64,000 nt of DNA. It comes from Adineta vaga (Eukaryota; Rotifera). The translations under genes and the position numbers were made by a program. Below, piece after piece: positions 33,301 through 45,900 of this stretch. Numbering within the stretch: the first letter of the stretch is position 1; each line of letters starts with the position of its first letter. The stretch spans positions 18,910,001 to 18,974,000 of the forward strand of contig CP075492.1 in assembly GCA_021613535.1 (NCBI GenBank). The letters are read 5' to 3'. The notes beneath the pieces are model-generated. The model did not search any database, was not told the DNA's origin, and saw only the letters and a list, made by a program, of their open reading frames with translations.

Positions 33301-33990
33301 ATGGTTTTCACTATAATCTCTGTTGCTCTTCTATGTTTAATAACAACTACTCATAGTTTGACGATTTGTCCAAATATGAGAAGTGCTGCCAATTATACAG
33401 TAATTGCTGCAAGTGCGGTAAGTAATACTGGATTTACCATTATTAATGGTAATTTAGCTATTAGTCCAAGCATTGCATTAACTGGTTTTAATCCATTGGG
33501 TGTAATTAATGGTGTCACTGAACTGGGCACTGGTGCCGCTTTACAAGCCCAACAAGATGTGACCACGGCGTACAATGATCTAAGAAATCTACCACTCACT
33601 GCGCAAATGACTGGTATTGATCTAGCAGGTAAGACACTTACACCAGGCGTCTACAAATTCAATTCGGCTGCTGGAATCTATTCACCCGCCGGCATTTTGA
33701 CATTAGATGGACCTGGTATATATGTATTTCAAATTGGTAGTACTCTCATAACATCTGCCAATAGTGAGATTCGATTAATAAATGGTGCTAAAGCTGGTTG
33801 TATATTCTGGCAGGTAGGTAGTAGTGCCACACTTGGGCAACAAAGTCTCTTCATTGGTAATATTCTCGCTTATGCGTCCGTTCAGTGTTCGATCAACATC
33901 AATTATTATGGCCATATCTATGCTCAAACGGCAGCCGTCTCATTTAACGCCGATACTGTTACGAAACAGATGAGTTGCGATGTATGTTAA
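33301..33990 (+). CDS. Ice-binding-like protein (DUF3494), secreted
   Basis: 229 aa from the ATG at 33301. An upstream in-frame ATG at 33265 would add 12 residues, but 33301 has a better context (A at -3, G at +4) and starts directly with a good signal peptide (VFTIISVALLCLITTTHS). The mature part has the DUF3494 pattern throughout: AANYTVIAASAVSNTG, TIINGNLAISP, QAQQDVTTAYNDL, LTPGVYKFNSAAGIYSPAG, LTLDGPGIYVFQIGSTL, GCIFWQVGSSATLG, SLFIGNILAYASV and GHIYAQTAAVSFNADTV. This family makes right-handed beta-helix proteins that bind ice in bacteria, fungi and algae. It has no introns. Horizontal acquisition is the likely origin. Ice or surface binding would suit a desiccation/freeze-tolerant animal, but activity cannot be read from sequence. 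Confidence 0.93.
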   Translation: MVFTIISVALLCLITTTHSLTICPNMRSAANYTVIAASAVSNTGFTIINGNLAISPSIALTGFNPLGVINGVTELGTGAALQAQQDVTTAYNDLRNLPLTAQMTGIDLAGKTLTPGVYKFNSAAGIYSPAGILTLDGPGIYVFQIGSTLITSANSEIRLINGAKAGCIFWQVGSSATLGQQSLFIGNILAYASVQCSININYYGHIYAQTAAVSFNADTVTKQMSCDVC

Positions 33991-34350
33991 ATTATATCTA
34001 ACTCAATTCCAGGTAGTATGAACTAGTTCATCTCTCAATATTGTATTTTGTATTTTTATCATCTTTTTCATTCTGCTATTGAAATAATAAAAATACATTT
34101 GTGTACAATTCTAATAATTCTAGAAGATAATGAAATAGAAGATATCTATATTCATTTATGAAACCATATCATGTTCTCAACCAAGACATACTTTAGTACT
34201 TCTTTCTAATTTCTCTGTAATCTGAAATATTGAAACAACTCTATTGCAAATTAATTCTCATCGATCATATCAAATTTTTGAGAACAATCTATAAATAAAC
34301 ATACATCAAAATTTCATCTTAAAGTGTCAAAAGTCAAAACAATGTCGTCT
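33991..34350. other. Intergenic, convergent 3' ends
   Basis: AT-rich spacer between the ice-binding-like gene and the convergent GPCR. AATAATAAAAATAC follows about 95 bp after the stop of the former and may serve polyadenylation. Confidence 0.4.
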
Positions 34351-35334
34351 TCATCGTTGCACTTGTCCCGTTCTTTGACTTTCAGGTATATTGATTGTTC
34401 TATTTGTTGGAAATATGAATTTGGTTAAAAACTTTTTAAAATCTTCACGAAACGGTTTTGTAATAATAAAGTATGTATAGAAAGGGACAGCACTATTGAA
34501 GTAAATGAGTAGTGTTCCAAGATTAGAAATAAAGCTTTCAATCTGAAGATATGTAATACTTTTATTGATACCCATATAATTAGTCAATGAAACTTCCATA
34601 ATAATAAATGGATAAACAAATGTTGTCACTACATAAATAGCTACTTCTATAAGTACCATACTAAGTAAGTCTCGATCTTGACGATAAATTGTGATGGTAT
34701 TTTGATTACCATCAATAGTGTTGTTGACTGGTTGAACACGTTTATGTAATTGTTTCATATTACGATAGGTCAGAAAAGCACAAGTCGTCATTATTATTCC
34801 TGGAATGAAACAAACAAAAAGAAGAAGATAAGTATAATAGAACATATAATAAACACCAGTTGGAACACATCGTCCACCAGTAATTGTTGTCAAGATTAGT
34901 ATATGAATAGAGAATATATGCCAAAAGATAAATGTTATTCCTATAATTCGTTTTGTTATCAATGGACGATTAAAAAAATGAAAACGAGCTTGATTATGTG
35001 TCAATAAAAATCGATCAATACATGCAAGTATCAGAAAATATCTGGCTATTTGACCCCAGACGTGATACAGATAGAATCGTATTTTACAAAAAATCAAAGA
35101 CTGAACTGTTGGATCTTCATAATCAATAGTATAAATAGATATTGGAATATTCAAGGTCATAAAAGCATTGTTCATTATTGCTGCACATATAAGATACATC
35201 GAGCAAGAATTATGGCGATGCTTTTTGAATAGAATCACAATAAAAATGTTGCCAATATTGCCCAAAATCAGAATAATAGGTAATGCATATCGATTGAGTT
35301 GAACTTGTAGAATTGGTAATATAGAAGACGACAT
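34351..35334 (-). CDS. Rhodopsin-like GPCR, bdelloid orphan type
   Basis: 327 aa, single exon, beginning MSSSILPILQVQLNRYALPI. TM1 has LILGNIGNIFIVILF with the GN signature. TM2 follows SCSMYLICAAIMNN. TM3 ends LACIDRFLLTHNQ (DRF for DRY). A GGRCVP cysteine in loop 2 can pair with the cysteine before TM3. TM6 is EVAIYVVTTFVYPF and TM7 is YFNSAVPFYTYFIITKPFREDF. The gene is complete with no intron. The family resembles the GPCRs at 27249, 50159 and 51421 in layout but is clearly diverged. Confidence 0.88.
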   Translation of the reverse strand: MSSSILPILQVQLNRYALPIILILGNIGNIFIVILFKKHRHNSCSMYLICAAIMNNAFMTLNIPISIYTIDYEDPTVQSLIFCKIRFYLYHVWGQIARYFLILACIDRFLLTHNQARFHFFNRPLITKRIIGITFIFWHIFSIHILILTTITGGRCVPTGVYYMFYYTYLLLFVCFIPGIIMTTCAFLTYRNMKQLHKRVQPVNNTIDGNQNTITIYRQDRDLLSMVLIEVAIYVVTTFVYPFIIMEVSLTNYMGINKSITYLQIESFISNLGTLLIYFNSAVPFYTYFIITKPFREDFKKFLTKFIFPTNRTINIPESQRTGQVQR

Positions 35335-35976
35335 AGTTTACTAACTCTTGTGTGACTGTAGAATAATTGTAATGACGTGTGCACTTTTCTTACACATTCT
35401 GATTACTAATCCTACTCACGAATGAAGAGCAGTTGTCTTTGAATAAGACTCAAAGAAAAAAAGATGACGTACATTACTTTGATTAGAATGCGTCATTATA
35501 ATACGCTACACCTGTTTCCAACATTTTCCTGTTATTGATGAACATCGCATTCTTCTGACAGGAAGAACAAAACTGTTTTGAAATGTCATAGTTTAAATTG
35601 ATGAGAATGTCAAAAGATTTTCTCGTCTTTCTCAGAAACGATCAACACGTTGTCAATATCAACAGATCCATTCTCTTCTGATGTTGAATTACGTGATTGA
35701 TTTGATACAGATCTTGAAAGTGTGGGTAGGTGCAAGTCAGTGTCTCTATTCACCCACACCCACACCCTCAATGATATATGATCTTTAAGAAACTGATTAA
35801 AGGAAAAATTGTTTATATATTTTCTGAAAGTTTCGTATTAATTCATTAAGATCTATCAAATGAACATGAATTCGATCGAAAAACGATTTGATAAATGAGA
35901 AAGTTTTCTTTCGAGTTGTTTTTTAAGTTAACTATAATTATTATGTATAAAATAATAATTAAATATGAATATTTCC
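35335..35976. other. Intergenic with telomere-like hairpin
   Basis: Non-coding spacer; the only notable structure is the hairpin at 35712-35773. Confidence 0.45.
35712..35773. repeat. Telomere-like hairpin
   Basis: Left arm CTTGAAAGTGTGGGTAGGTG and right arm CACCCACACCCACACCCTC, with a loop of about 20 bp. Confidence 0.7.
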
Positions 35977-37241
35977 TTATTCTGGAATAATTCTTCTATG
36001 TCGTTTAATAATCCATGCCATGAATTTCACGAATAGTGGTACAACGAATGTTAAAACGGTTACTAAACCACCAACCAAACCGATTAATATTGTAATAATA
36101 GAAATTGTACTATGTAGCGTTACATAAGTATATGTACATTGTTTTGGTTGACAGTGATTGTAATATTTCTCATATGTAATAGATTGATTCCATTCGTCGA
36201 TCATCAAATCATTGAGAAGATCTTGTATTGTCGAATTTATAGAGTATTTACTTGATAACGATGAATCCAGAGGTGTTACATTCATTGGTGAAGTATATGT
36301 TATATATGATTGTATTCGACTTATACACGTTTGATCATAGAAACATTCGAGAGTAGATTGAAGAAGTGCTTCAATAATCAAACATCCGTAAAAGAAACCT
36401 GGTATATTGAATTCCGAGGCATCCATGGGGTGGCTTTTGACAGGATACTGCATGACACATTTTACCGAGTTTTGACATAGACAACGTTCACGATAGTAAT
36501 AACTCATCGAGGATGGCTTTTGATGTGCGTGCAAAATAAATTGGTAATTTGATTGAGATGCTGACATAATATGGTTCATTGCCGTCGTGTTTCGTATTAT
36601 ATCGAAAGAAAGAAGAAAATGATTCGTTGTTGATGATCTAAATTGAGCAAGCAATGATTCAATGCTTGATGAAAATATTTCTGTTGATGTAACAATTGCA
36701 CTAACATATTGATTTGAATAAAATTGAGTCAAACTATTTGAGATTGTTCGAATTACCATTTGACACAACGTATTTAATCCTTGAAAGGTTGATGAACCCG
36801 TGTAGAGAAAATCACCACTATATATTATCTGATACAGATAAATTCTAGCAAGATATATAAACCATTCTTCAGTTACAAATACACTAGTACAAAGTTGATG
36901 CAATGTATAATTAACTTGAAGAAATTCTTTATATTCTATCGATATTTTTGTACATGGACATGTAAGAGTTTGATAATATTTTTGATAGAGTTGTGAATAT
37001 TCTTGAAATGTTGGCTTTTCTTTATTGATCATAATTGTAATATTGATTAATGAATAGTAGAAAAGAAGAATTGTTAATGAAAGAAATAATAAGATGATGA
37101 ATAATCTTGTTGAGATTCGTTCATTTCGAAGATCATATTCATCAATCGAAGGTGGAATCGATGGAAATAAATTGAAAGTGCCAATGAAATGTGCTATCTT
37201 GGTTAAAGAGACGAAGAATCGTTCACCGTGATTATTTGTTT
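35977..37241 (-). CDS. Two-TM extracellular module, copy 1 (C-terminal or separate gene)
   Basis: An open exon of about 421 codons starts after a TTTAAG acceptor in phase 1 and ends in a true stop (RHRRIIPE). An early helix (STRLFIILLFLSLTILLFYY) and a late helix (TISIITILIGLVGGLVTVL) flank about 290 extracellular residues rich in Cys and N-glycosylation sites. Family signatures are TCPCTKISIEYKEFLQVNY, HQLCTSVFVTEEW and LECFYDQTC. Position and form of the two helices, with a glycine-rich second one, recall DEG/ENaC channels, but no diagnostic motif proves it. The family is common in bdelloids and uncharacterised. The coding start lies in an upstream exon I could not identify. This module may be the last part of one large gene with copies 2 and 3. 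Confidence 0.7.
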
Positions 37242-38383
37242 CTTAAATGTAAAGAATAGCGATTGTTAGTGTATTTCTGTAAACTTCACAATAAATTACA
37301 AGTAGCGAGATTTAGTATAACACTGCGGGGCTATTTTCATAATCCATGTAGCTTTCGGTCATATATTGTTTTGTTTCTCATCACCATACATCTTTATGGA
37401 GGCATTTAGTCCTTGATATCTGATCACATATCATTAAGGGAGGGATCAGGTATGATACTCAATGTTATTATATAAAAATTGCTCATTGTTTTGTTATTTC
37501 CCTTTATTTTCTGATAAAAAGGTACTATAGTGGCTTGTCATTTTAATGTAATCTGTCCGTTGACTTAGCAAACATTTAGTGAATAATCCATCGTTCATTA
37601 GATCTAATGTACTTTATATGTTTACATTCTATTTAGATAACTTTGATTTCTCTTTTAATCATTTTACTACATTGTTTCATGTAATCGAGTAAAAGAGGCG
37701 CAGATTTAATCAGTCGGATATTTAAGCCATGAATTACATCATCGATTATTTTATCCGACTACTAGACTATGTTGATTGATCTTTAATCGAATTGAGAATG
37801 AAGTAATTGCGAAATGTAACTTGAATAACTTTGCATAAGAATGATATTTAGACATAGTGAACTATACACAAAAAAAAGGTTTTTTGTAGTGTCCTAAAAA
37901 TTCCAATTAAATGTCTTGAAAAGTTGCCTTTTTCTTCAATGATGAAAGACGTGAGTTTTCTATATAAATGCAACACAGATTGATCCGTTTCCCTTCATTT
38001 TCTTAGATGACATAAATTCGGATGTTCTGTTCTCATTAGAAAATGTTCGAATAGTGTTAACAGTCATGTAATTTTGAGATGACTTAAAACTCGTCTATCA
38101 TTTTGTGTAGATCACATCAAAGAGGTCATTATCAAACGTAACGATATACAGTTCGTTAGTTCAATATTACCTAACGATTTTTCACTTTTATATCAGAATC
38201 TGTAGATAAATGTGTTCAAACTTGTGGAATGGATACACAAAAGCGACACTCGTCTTGAACAATAGAGTTGAATTCTGTAACGTCTAGTCTATGATACTGG
38301 ATTTTACAGAAAATATCATTTTAACCTAGCTTCTATAACTCAACATCGACTCTAATATATTGATCACTATTTGTAGCTCTTAC
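37242..38383. other. Spacer or 1.14-kb intron between copies 1 and 2
   Basis: AT-rich, no coding signal. It is bounded by a GTAAGA donor (copy 2 side) and a TTTAAG acceptor (copy 1 side) that are phase-compatible, so it may be a long intron rather than intergenic DNA. Confidence 0.45.
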
Positions 38384-39661
38384 GGGTGTCGGATGTTGAT
38401 ATTTCTCGGCGCTCTCGTTGTCGTAGTCGTCGTATTTTTTTTCTGATAAACTTAACCAATGTTGGCACAATCAATTTCAAAACTGTGCTCAAACCGCCCA
38501 CTAATCCAAGTAATACAGTGATTATATATATCACATCATTCGTCGTTTCATATACATATGTACATTGTAATGGTCGACATTGATTATAATACTTCTCATA
38601 TGTAGTTGATACATTCCATTCTTCAATCATTAATTCATCAAGAAGTTGTTGAATGGTTGAATTAACAAAGAATCGAGTAGATAATAATCGATTAAGCGGT
38701 GTTACATTCATTGATAAAATATCTGGGAAATATGTTTGAATTTTTTGGATACATATTTCATCATAAAAACATTCAAGAGTTGACTGAAGTATTGCTTCTA
38801 TGACATAGCATCCAATTAATAAGCCTGGTACATCTAACAGTGTTGTGTGATCAGGATAATCATAAATAGAAACTGGTTTAGTGTCTTTAGTTACACTTGG
38901 ATCATTACAGCTTTCGTTAGAATCTTTAAGTATATGATCGAACGGACCTGCGTTGTAATAAAAATAATAGTTAGTTTTCTTTGCTGATAACAGAATGTTT
39001 GCTCGAGTTGTATTTTGTATCAGATCAAGTGTAAGAAAAAACTTTGTTTTTTCTACATTTATAAATTGATCGATTGATGTTTTCGTTTGTAATGTAAATA
39101 AGTTTAATGATGTAACGGTTGCACTAATATATCGATTTGAATAAAATTCAATTAAACTATTCGAGATTGTTCGATTTGTCATTTGGCAAAACGCATGTAG
39201 CGCTTGAAACAATGTCTGACCTATCCATCGAAAGTCATCCCGATGAACATTATTATCTGGAAATCTATAAGAAAGATATATAAACCATTCTTCAGTTACA
39301 AATACACTAGTACAAAGTTGATGCAATGTATAATTAACTTGAAGAAATTCTTTATATTCTATCGATATTTTTGTACATGGACATGTAAGAGTTTGATAAT
39401 ATTTTTGATAGAGTTGTGAATATTCTTGAAATGTTGGCTTTTCTTTATTGATCATAATTGTAATATTGATTAATGAATAGTAGAAAAGAAGAATTGTTAA
39501 TGAAAGAAATAATAAGATGATGAATAATCTTGTTGAGATTCGTTCATTTCGAAGATCATATTCATCAATCGAAGGTGGAATCGATGGAAATAAATTTAAT
39601 GTTGTTGTATAGGTTTTTAATTTTGACAATAAACTAGTTTGTGTTATATTTACTTCAACGT
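38384..39661 (-). CDS. Two-TM extracellular module, copy 2 (mosaic)
   Basis: A symmetric phase-1/phase-1 exon of exactly 1278 nt (426 codons) lies between a CGCAG acceptor and a GTAAGA donor. The layout is the same as copy 1: N-terminal helix, TCPCTKIS, HQLCTSVFVTEEW, LECFYDEICIQKIQTYF and a second helix (IITVLLGLVGGLSTVL). The first 323 bp of shared sequence (39274-39596) are identical to copy 1 (36851-37173). The 3' part (38462-38798) differs from copy 3 (39798-40134) at only four positions. The central part matches neither closely. If the donor is not used, the frame closes at 38367. A true start codon is not evident inside the exon. Confidence 0.7.
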
Positions 39662-39746
39662 CTGCGATAGAAAAAGTCAAAAAGAAAATATATAAATAGG
39701 CTCGATTTTATAATAAATAGATTCTTTCACATCATCGGCAACTTAC

Positions 39747-41003
39747 CGTGTTCCACTATTGGCACTCTTCTTTTTCTTCTAATAAACTTAACTAATATTG
39801 GCACAATCAATTTCAAAACTGTGCTCAAACCGCCCACTAATCCAAGTAATACAGTGATTATATATATCACATCATTCGTCGTTTCATATACATATGTACA
39901 TTGTAATGGTCGACATTGATTATAATACTTCTCATATGTAGTTGATACATTCCATTCTTCAATCATTAATTCATCAAGAAGTTGTTGAATGGTTGAATTA
40001 ACAAAGAATCGAGTGGATAATAATCGATTAAGCGGTGTTACATTCATTGATAAAATATCTAGGAAATATGTTTGAATTTTTTGGATACACATTTCATCAT
40101 AAAAACATTCAAGAGATGACTGAAGTATTGCTTCAATAATATAACATCCGGTTGATAAACCTGGCACATGAAATATCATTGACTGCTTTTGATCGCGTTC
40201 GATACGTGTTTCGTGAGCACATTTGATCGAGGAATCACAACTACAATTATCGTACCAATATGGATACACTTCTATGTTACCACCATATTCATTTCGTACC
40301 AGTATCTCGTAGTTTGTTTGCTTTGCAGAGTATAATCCATTTGCTTGAGTAGTATCTCGTATCATACTGAATAAGAGAAAAACATTTCTTTTAGTCGAGG
40401 CTTTGAGCTGATCAATTAGTTTTTGCATTTCTATTGAAAACAAGTGTGATGGTGTGACAATGGCACTAATATATTGATCTGAATTGAATTGAGTTAAACT
40501 ATTTAAGATTATTCGATGAGACATTGCACAAAATGTCTGTAACGCTTGGAATTGTCCGACACCAGTATACCGAAAGTCGTCGTTGGGAAGCATGTCCCAA
40601 TGCTGAAACGCATCGAGATAAATAATCCATTGTTCTGACATAAATATACTATCGCACAGCTCGTGTAATGTATAATCAACATGAAAGAATTCGATGTAAT
40701 CAATCGATGGTTTTGTGCATGGACATGTAAGACTATCTAAATATTTTAAATATAATCTTGAATATTCTTTGACAGTTGGCTCTTTTATATTTCCCGTTTG
40801 TGAAATCTTGATTAGTGAATTATATGTAAAAAGAATTGTTAATAAACATATCAGTAATATAATAAATATTCTTGTTGAGATTCGTTCATTTTCAAGATCA
40901 TGTTCATCTACCGTCGGTGGCACAGATTTGAAGATATTATAAGTTCGAAAGAACTCGGACAACTTTCTTAGTCCATCTCGAGTATACCGTAAAAGAATCG
41001 ACA
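39747..41003 (-). CDS. Two-TM extracellular module, copy 3
   Basis: The exon runs from a TTTTTAG acceptor to a strong GTAAGT donor, 1257 nt (419 codons), again phase 1 at both ends. Helices are STRIFIILLICLLTILFTYNS and IITVLLGLVGGLSTVL, with TCPCTKPSIDYIEFFHVDY and LECFYDEMCIQKIQTYF. The donor at 39746 pairs in frame with the copy 2 acceptor at 39662 across 85 bp, so copies 3 and 2 could be consecutive exons of one protein. Without splicing the frame closes at 39727. The 5' exon with the initiator was not found. Confidence 0.7.
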
Positions 41004-41128
41004 CTAAAAATAAATTGAAATTCAACGAAAAGAGACTAGAAATTATCAGAAAATATGATAGAGATCGTAAAATATAAGCGTTCCGGGTTTTGTTTTACTG
41101 TTTGAGACCATACGAAAGGTTCTTAGTA

Positions 41129-41190
41129 ATGAGGTATGAGTTTGGATGTGGGTGTGAGTTTCTGGTATTCACCCACATCCATCCTCAATT
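41129..41190. repeat. Telomere-like hairpin
   Basis: The left arm includes TTTGGATGTGGGTGTGAG and the right arm TTCACCCACATCCATCCTC, with a loop of about 10 bp. Confidence 0.75.
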
Positions 41191-42261
41191 TTCTGAATAC
41201 ATAGTGGGGAATATCCACTCTGATACTCCACTGTTTATTTGTCATGGTAGGATGGAGATAGCCTGCGGGTTGGACATTCAAGAAACCTAGTTAGCACTGT
41301 AGACTTCTGATCATTTGTGACTCGTCGTTGCAGCTGCATTCTCAGATGAAACCGTAATTGACAGTATTCCTACTGATTACACGGTATCAGTAAAGTTGAA
41401 AAAGTTTCCGTTATCATATTGTAAGTGTCTGAACTCCTGGATTTATTGAGTAAAGACGTAATTATTTGATTCTTTTTGTTACGATTCTTTTATTCAGACG
41501 AAACAAATAATTATTGACAGAAAATTTACTTCTAAGTTATATTACCTCTTCCATATATTGGAAAATCTCCTGAAGAACTTGTACGTTAAAGTATTACAGA
41601 TTACTTAGAGACGGTTTCTATCACATTAGGCTTATCACCTTCTATTTATCATGAAATTTCCTACTAAAATTCTATGAAACCGTTACTAATTTTTGTTAGA
41701 ATTCAAGACAGATTTCTAATCAGATCCGACTGAATGATTCATTAACAAACAAAGTTAAAGATATTGGATTCTCAAATTCTTTTCGCAACTATGGAATGAT
41801 GATATTGATGAAGCCGAAATTGTTTCGTTATTTGTAACTTTGCTATTTCTACTTCTACTTACTGTCAAAATAAATCTACTGAAACACTGAAATTGATTGA
41901 AGTTAACTTGCGATATTTCTAAAATAATCATGTATGAATCTGCATTTGCATCAAGGACAAAAATAAATCTCTCTAATTCATGATTTACGTCATTCAGAAC
42001 TAGAAACATATCAGTAATATGTTAATTTTGTTTTATAAATATAAAATATTTGATTTCTCTTGGAAAAAAATCCAGGAAAGGAAATGTTTTAGCAACAGAT
42101 GTTGTACATTAAAATTTATTCATAAATCAAAAAATTATATTTAGCAAGCATTTCTATTCCGTTCTGTGATTCTCTCTGACGCATCTTTATGCAAAAAAAT
42201 AGAAATCATGAGGTGACGTAAATCGTATGGGTAGCTTTCTGTATTTCAATTGTGTTAACAT

Positions 42262-42450
42262 AGTTCTTTGAGTATACTTAAAAAGTGAGTACACATTAGA
42301 ATCGGTCAGTATGTCCGTCCGTCAGTTTACGTGATAATTCCTAAGAAAAAAACTAATGCAATTGTCATGAAATTTTGTACATAGTATTATCTCGTCAATA
42401 TCTCTCATTCGAGTTCGAAGGTGACCAGAATCGTTTGTACCGTTGCTGAG
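42262..42450. repeat. Dispersed repeat family (copy 2)
   Basis: Contains GTGAGTACACATTAGAATCG, GTCCGTCCGTCAGTTTACG, CATGAAATTTTGTACATAG and TCGTCAATATCTCTC in the same order as the minus strand of 27030-27195. Confidence 0.7.
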
Positions 42451-42901
42451 TTACATTTAAAGTTTCACTATACATTCAATCTTCATAAAAGCTACTCTCA
42501 TCAAACTTTTCATGGTGATTGCTTAGTTCTGAGGAAATATTAATACTGGATTCAAATCAATGGGGACGGTTGGTAGAAGGTACCTGGATGAATTCTACTC
42601 AAGTTATCTTTGTATTTATTAACGTTACCAAAGCTTCCAAGACACCTATGGGACAAAAAGAAGGTATCCGCTGGACTTATTATTTTAGATAGATTGATGA
42701 AAAACAATGTGTTGTCAGCGTTACTTTTTGAAGTACATATAACATTCGGATTTGAATCCGATGTTTTCGCATTTATTTCTTCTTTCAGTTTATTTCTACT
42801 ATGATATCAAAACAAGGATACAAACAGTAACTATCCATGTCAAACGTTGACAGATAATCATTCGCTAAAGAATCAGACACATATACCCACAGTCTCGAGC
42901 A

Positions 42902-45900
42902 CTATATTCTATTTGAGTTTGGCATAAATGTAAGATGAAACCAACGAATAATCTGTCGAACCGCTTTTTTAAATTCACTCATATATTTTTTCGATGGCCA
43001 TACAAATAAGAAAAAATGTAATATAACGGGTATAAATGAAATAAAATAACTGATAAGAAATAACCAAGGATCACGAGGTGATTTCATACATCCACTAAAA
43101 AATGGAATAATCAAACGAGGTAAACTTAATAATACAATTAAACATGGTCCCCATAATAAATGTTTATGATGTCGTAATTGTTCTTTTAAATGTTGAATAA
43201 ATATTCCACTTCTTTCAACATTAAAACGACTACGAGCTGCTGATAGAATAATAATAATTGCTGCAATAAAATTAATAAATACAGGTATAACAAAATGAAA
43301 TAAATTAATAATAAAATTATACATATCAATCGATGACGAATATCGAACAAAACACCAAGTTCGTTTTTCATCTGTATCATAATCATCAATTAATTGACGA
43401 TAAAGTGGATCATGAATATATGTTATAATTATTAATAAAAAAACAATTAAAATTAATCGTTTAGCAATTTGTTTCCTTTTCTTTGTATTAAAATGAACAC
43501 CACTTAATATAGTAAAAGTTCTTTCAATAGCAACACATGCATTTAACCAATCATTTGTTACTAAAAGAATCTTAAGACTTGCATCTGTTATAATACAACT
43601 AAACATAAGAAATGATCGATTTGTTATTCGTGCTTGTTGTGATGAAACAAGAATCCAAAATTTAATTTTTAACATAATTAATAAACATAATGATACAATT
43701 GATGAAGCTAATAAATACCAACCACATCCAACTAATCTCGGTGTTTTCATCATAAATGTAATGATTGATAATAATTGACTAATAAAGCCCAATATAAACA
43801 GACATGTTATTATGATAATACTTAATTTAACAATAAATGGTTGTCGATAAATCGATATATTTGGTTTAATATAATAACCTAATATTGGATCAAGTGAAAG
43901 AATAAAACCTTTTGTTGATAATTGACATTTATCCCCATAATAACAATCTTCACATACACATATTGTTTTTGTTGGACATGTAACATTATTTTCAAAACAT
44001 TGACCATTATTTTCACATAAATTTTGTTTTTGACAATCATATTTAACTTTATGATTAAATTCAAAACAATTTGAAAAACGATATCGATCACATATACATA
44101 GATATATATCATCATATAAACACATTATATTTTTATATTGTCGACATATCATTGGATAATATTTGACACGATGAAATTGACTATAATTTAATAATGTTGA
44201 ATTCATAAGTTCATATATTGAATAACATTGTTGATTTATTTCTAATTGTGTTGTTATATTTTCTGAATGAATGAATTTTTCTCGTAGAATTGTTAAATAA
44301 TATTGTTTATTAATTAATTCAATAAGAAGAATATGAAATGGTTGTTCAATATAAAGTGTTATAATATTTTGATCAAAAGGTATTTTTTTAAATGTACTTA
44401 CTCGTTCATGATTTTTATCATTAAATATAGTTATAAAATGAATAAGAATTGATGATATTGTTCCTATTAATTTCTTATCAAATTGTATATTTATATAACT
44501 ATTACTTATTTCACATCTTATTCCTGAATATCCTTCTTGACAGAGACATGTAAATTTTTCTCGATTTATTCGATCATCATTTGGTATGCAGATTCCATTA
44601 TTTTTACATGGATTATTCGATATTTCACATGTTTTATGTTTTAAATAACATTGTAAACCAAATTTTTCTATTGGACATATACAGATTGATGAAGAAAGAC
44701 AAAAAGAATCGTTTGAACATGAACATTTCTCTGTAATATTACAAAATCTTCCTGAATAACCTTGATCACAATGACAAAAATCGACTAATTCTTGATTTGC
44801 ATAATTTCTACAATGACCATGATTTCCGCATTGTAATAAACATGATTTAATTTGATTTGTTGATATTTCAGGAATGAATAATTCAGTTGATAATCGATTA
44901 ACAGGTAAAAATTTAAATGGAATTGTTAAATACCAACTTGTATAATAAATTAAATTGATTTTATTAAAAATATCAATACGTATTGAATAATTCTTCGAGA
45001 TATGTTTTGATCGATGTGGATACAATAAATAAATATTAAATTCAGTATTACAATCACGAATAGGTACAAATGTAATTTGTTCGTGATTAATTAAAATTTG
45101 TTCAAATTCATCAATCAATATAATAATAAGTTGAAAAGCAATATTTACTAATATAGAACTATGAAATGATAAACGAAGAGTTAAACTAATACGTTGATTT
45201 TGCCATTGACATTGAGAACCAAAATAACTTGGTGGACATAAACATTTTGATCTTATCATTGACTGATTTGAACGAAAATTAATAAGAATTCCTCGATTAC
45301 AGTACGAACTTTGTACGATTTTCAATTCGGGTATGGTTTTATGTACTTTCTTGAGATTACCTTCGAAAGTATCCATGACAGATGACGGTGGAAAAAAGCC
45401 AAGATGTAATGATGAAGCAAATGGACTTACAAAAGATTTTGGATATCCAGGACGACGTGTACTACATAGAGTTTGACTATTAATTGATGAAATATCTATT
45501 CTAGGAGTTCGAACCGGAAGAGGACGTTGATATAAACAAAGTTCATCATCGAAATTCGATCTAAGTGAATGACTACGATTACATATTATATCTTCAGTAA
45601 TACATTTTGTTTTATTCCACGAAATATATTTACTCATATTAATATTGGTCATGTTATTGAAATAGATTTCACGATAAATCGATGATTTATTTCGAGGACA
45701 ATTATTGATATATTTCTCGAAAAGATATTCTATTGATAGACATAAAACAGCAGACTTATCCAAAAGTTGACAATAATGTTCATTTTGTGAACAATTCGTA
45801 TCTGGACAGTTAAGTTCATCAATACCGTTATGACAATTCCATCGTCCATCACATTGAACATAGGGAGTATAACATGGCCATTCTTCACAATGTATTTCAT

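Larger units (their letters stand above)
41004..42901. other. Intergenic with hairpin and dispersed repeat
   Basis: No gene. Contains the telomere-like hairpin at 41129-41190 and the dispersed repeat at 42262-42450. It probably also holds the unresolved first exon of the two-TM module gene near its left end. Confidence 0.45.
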
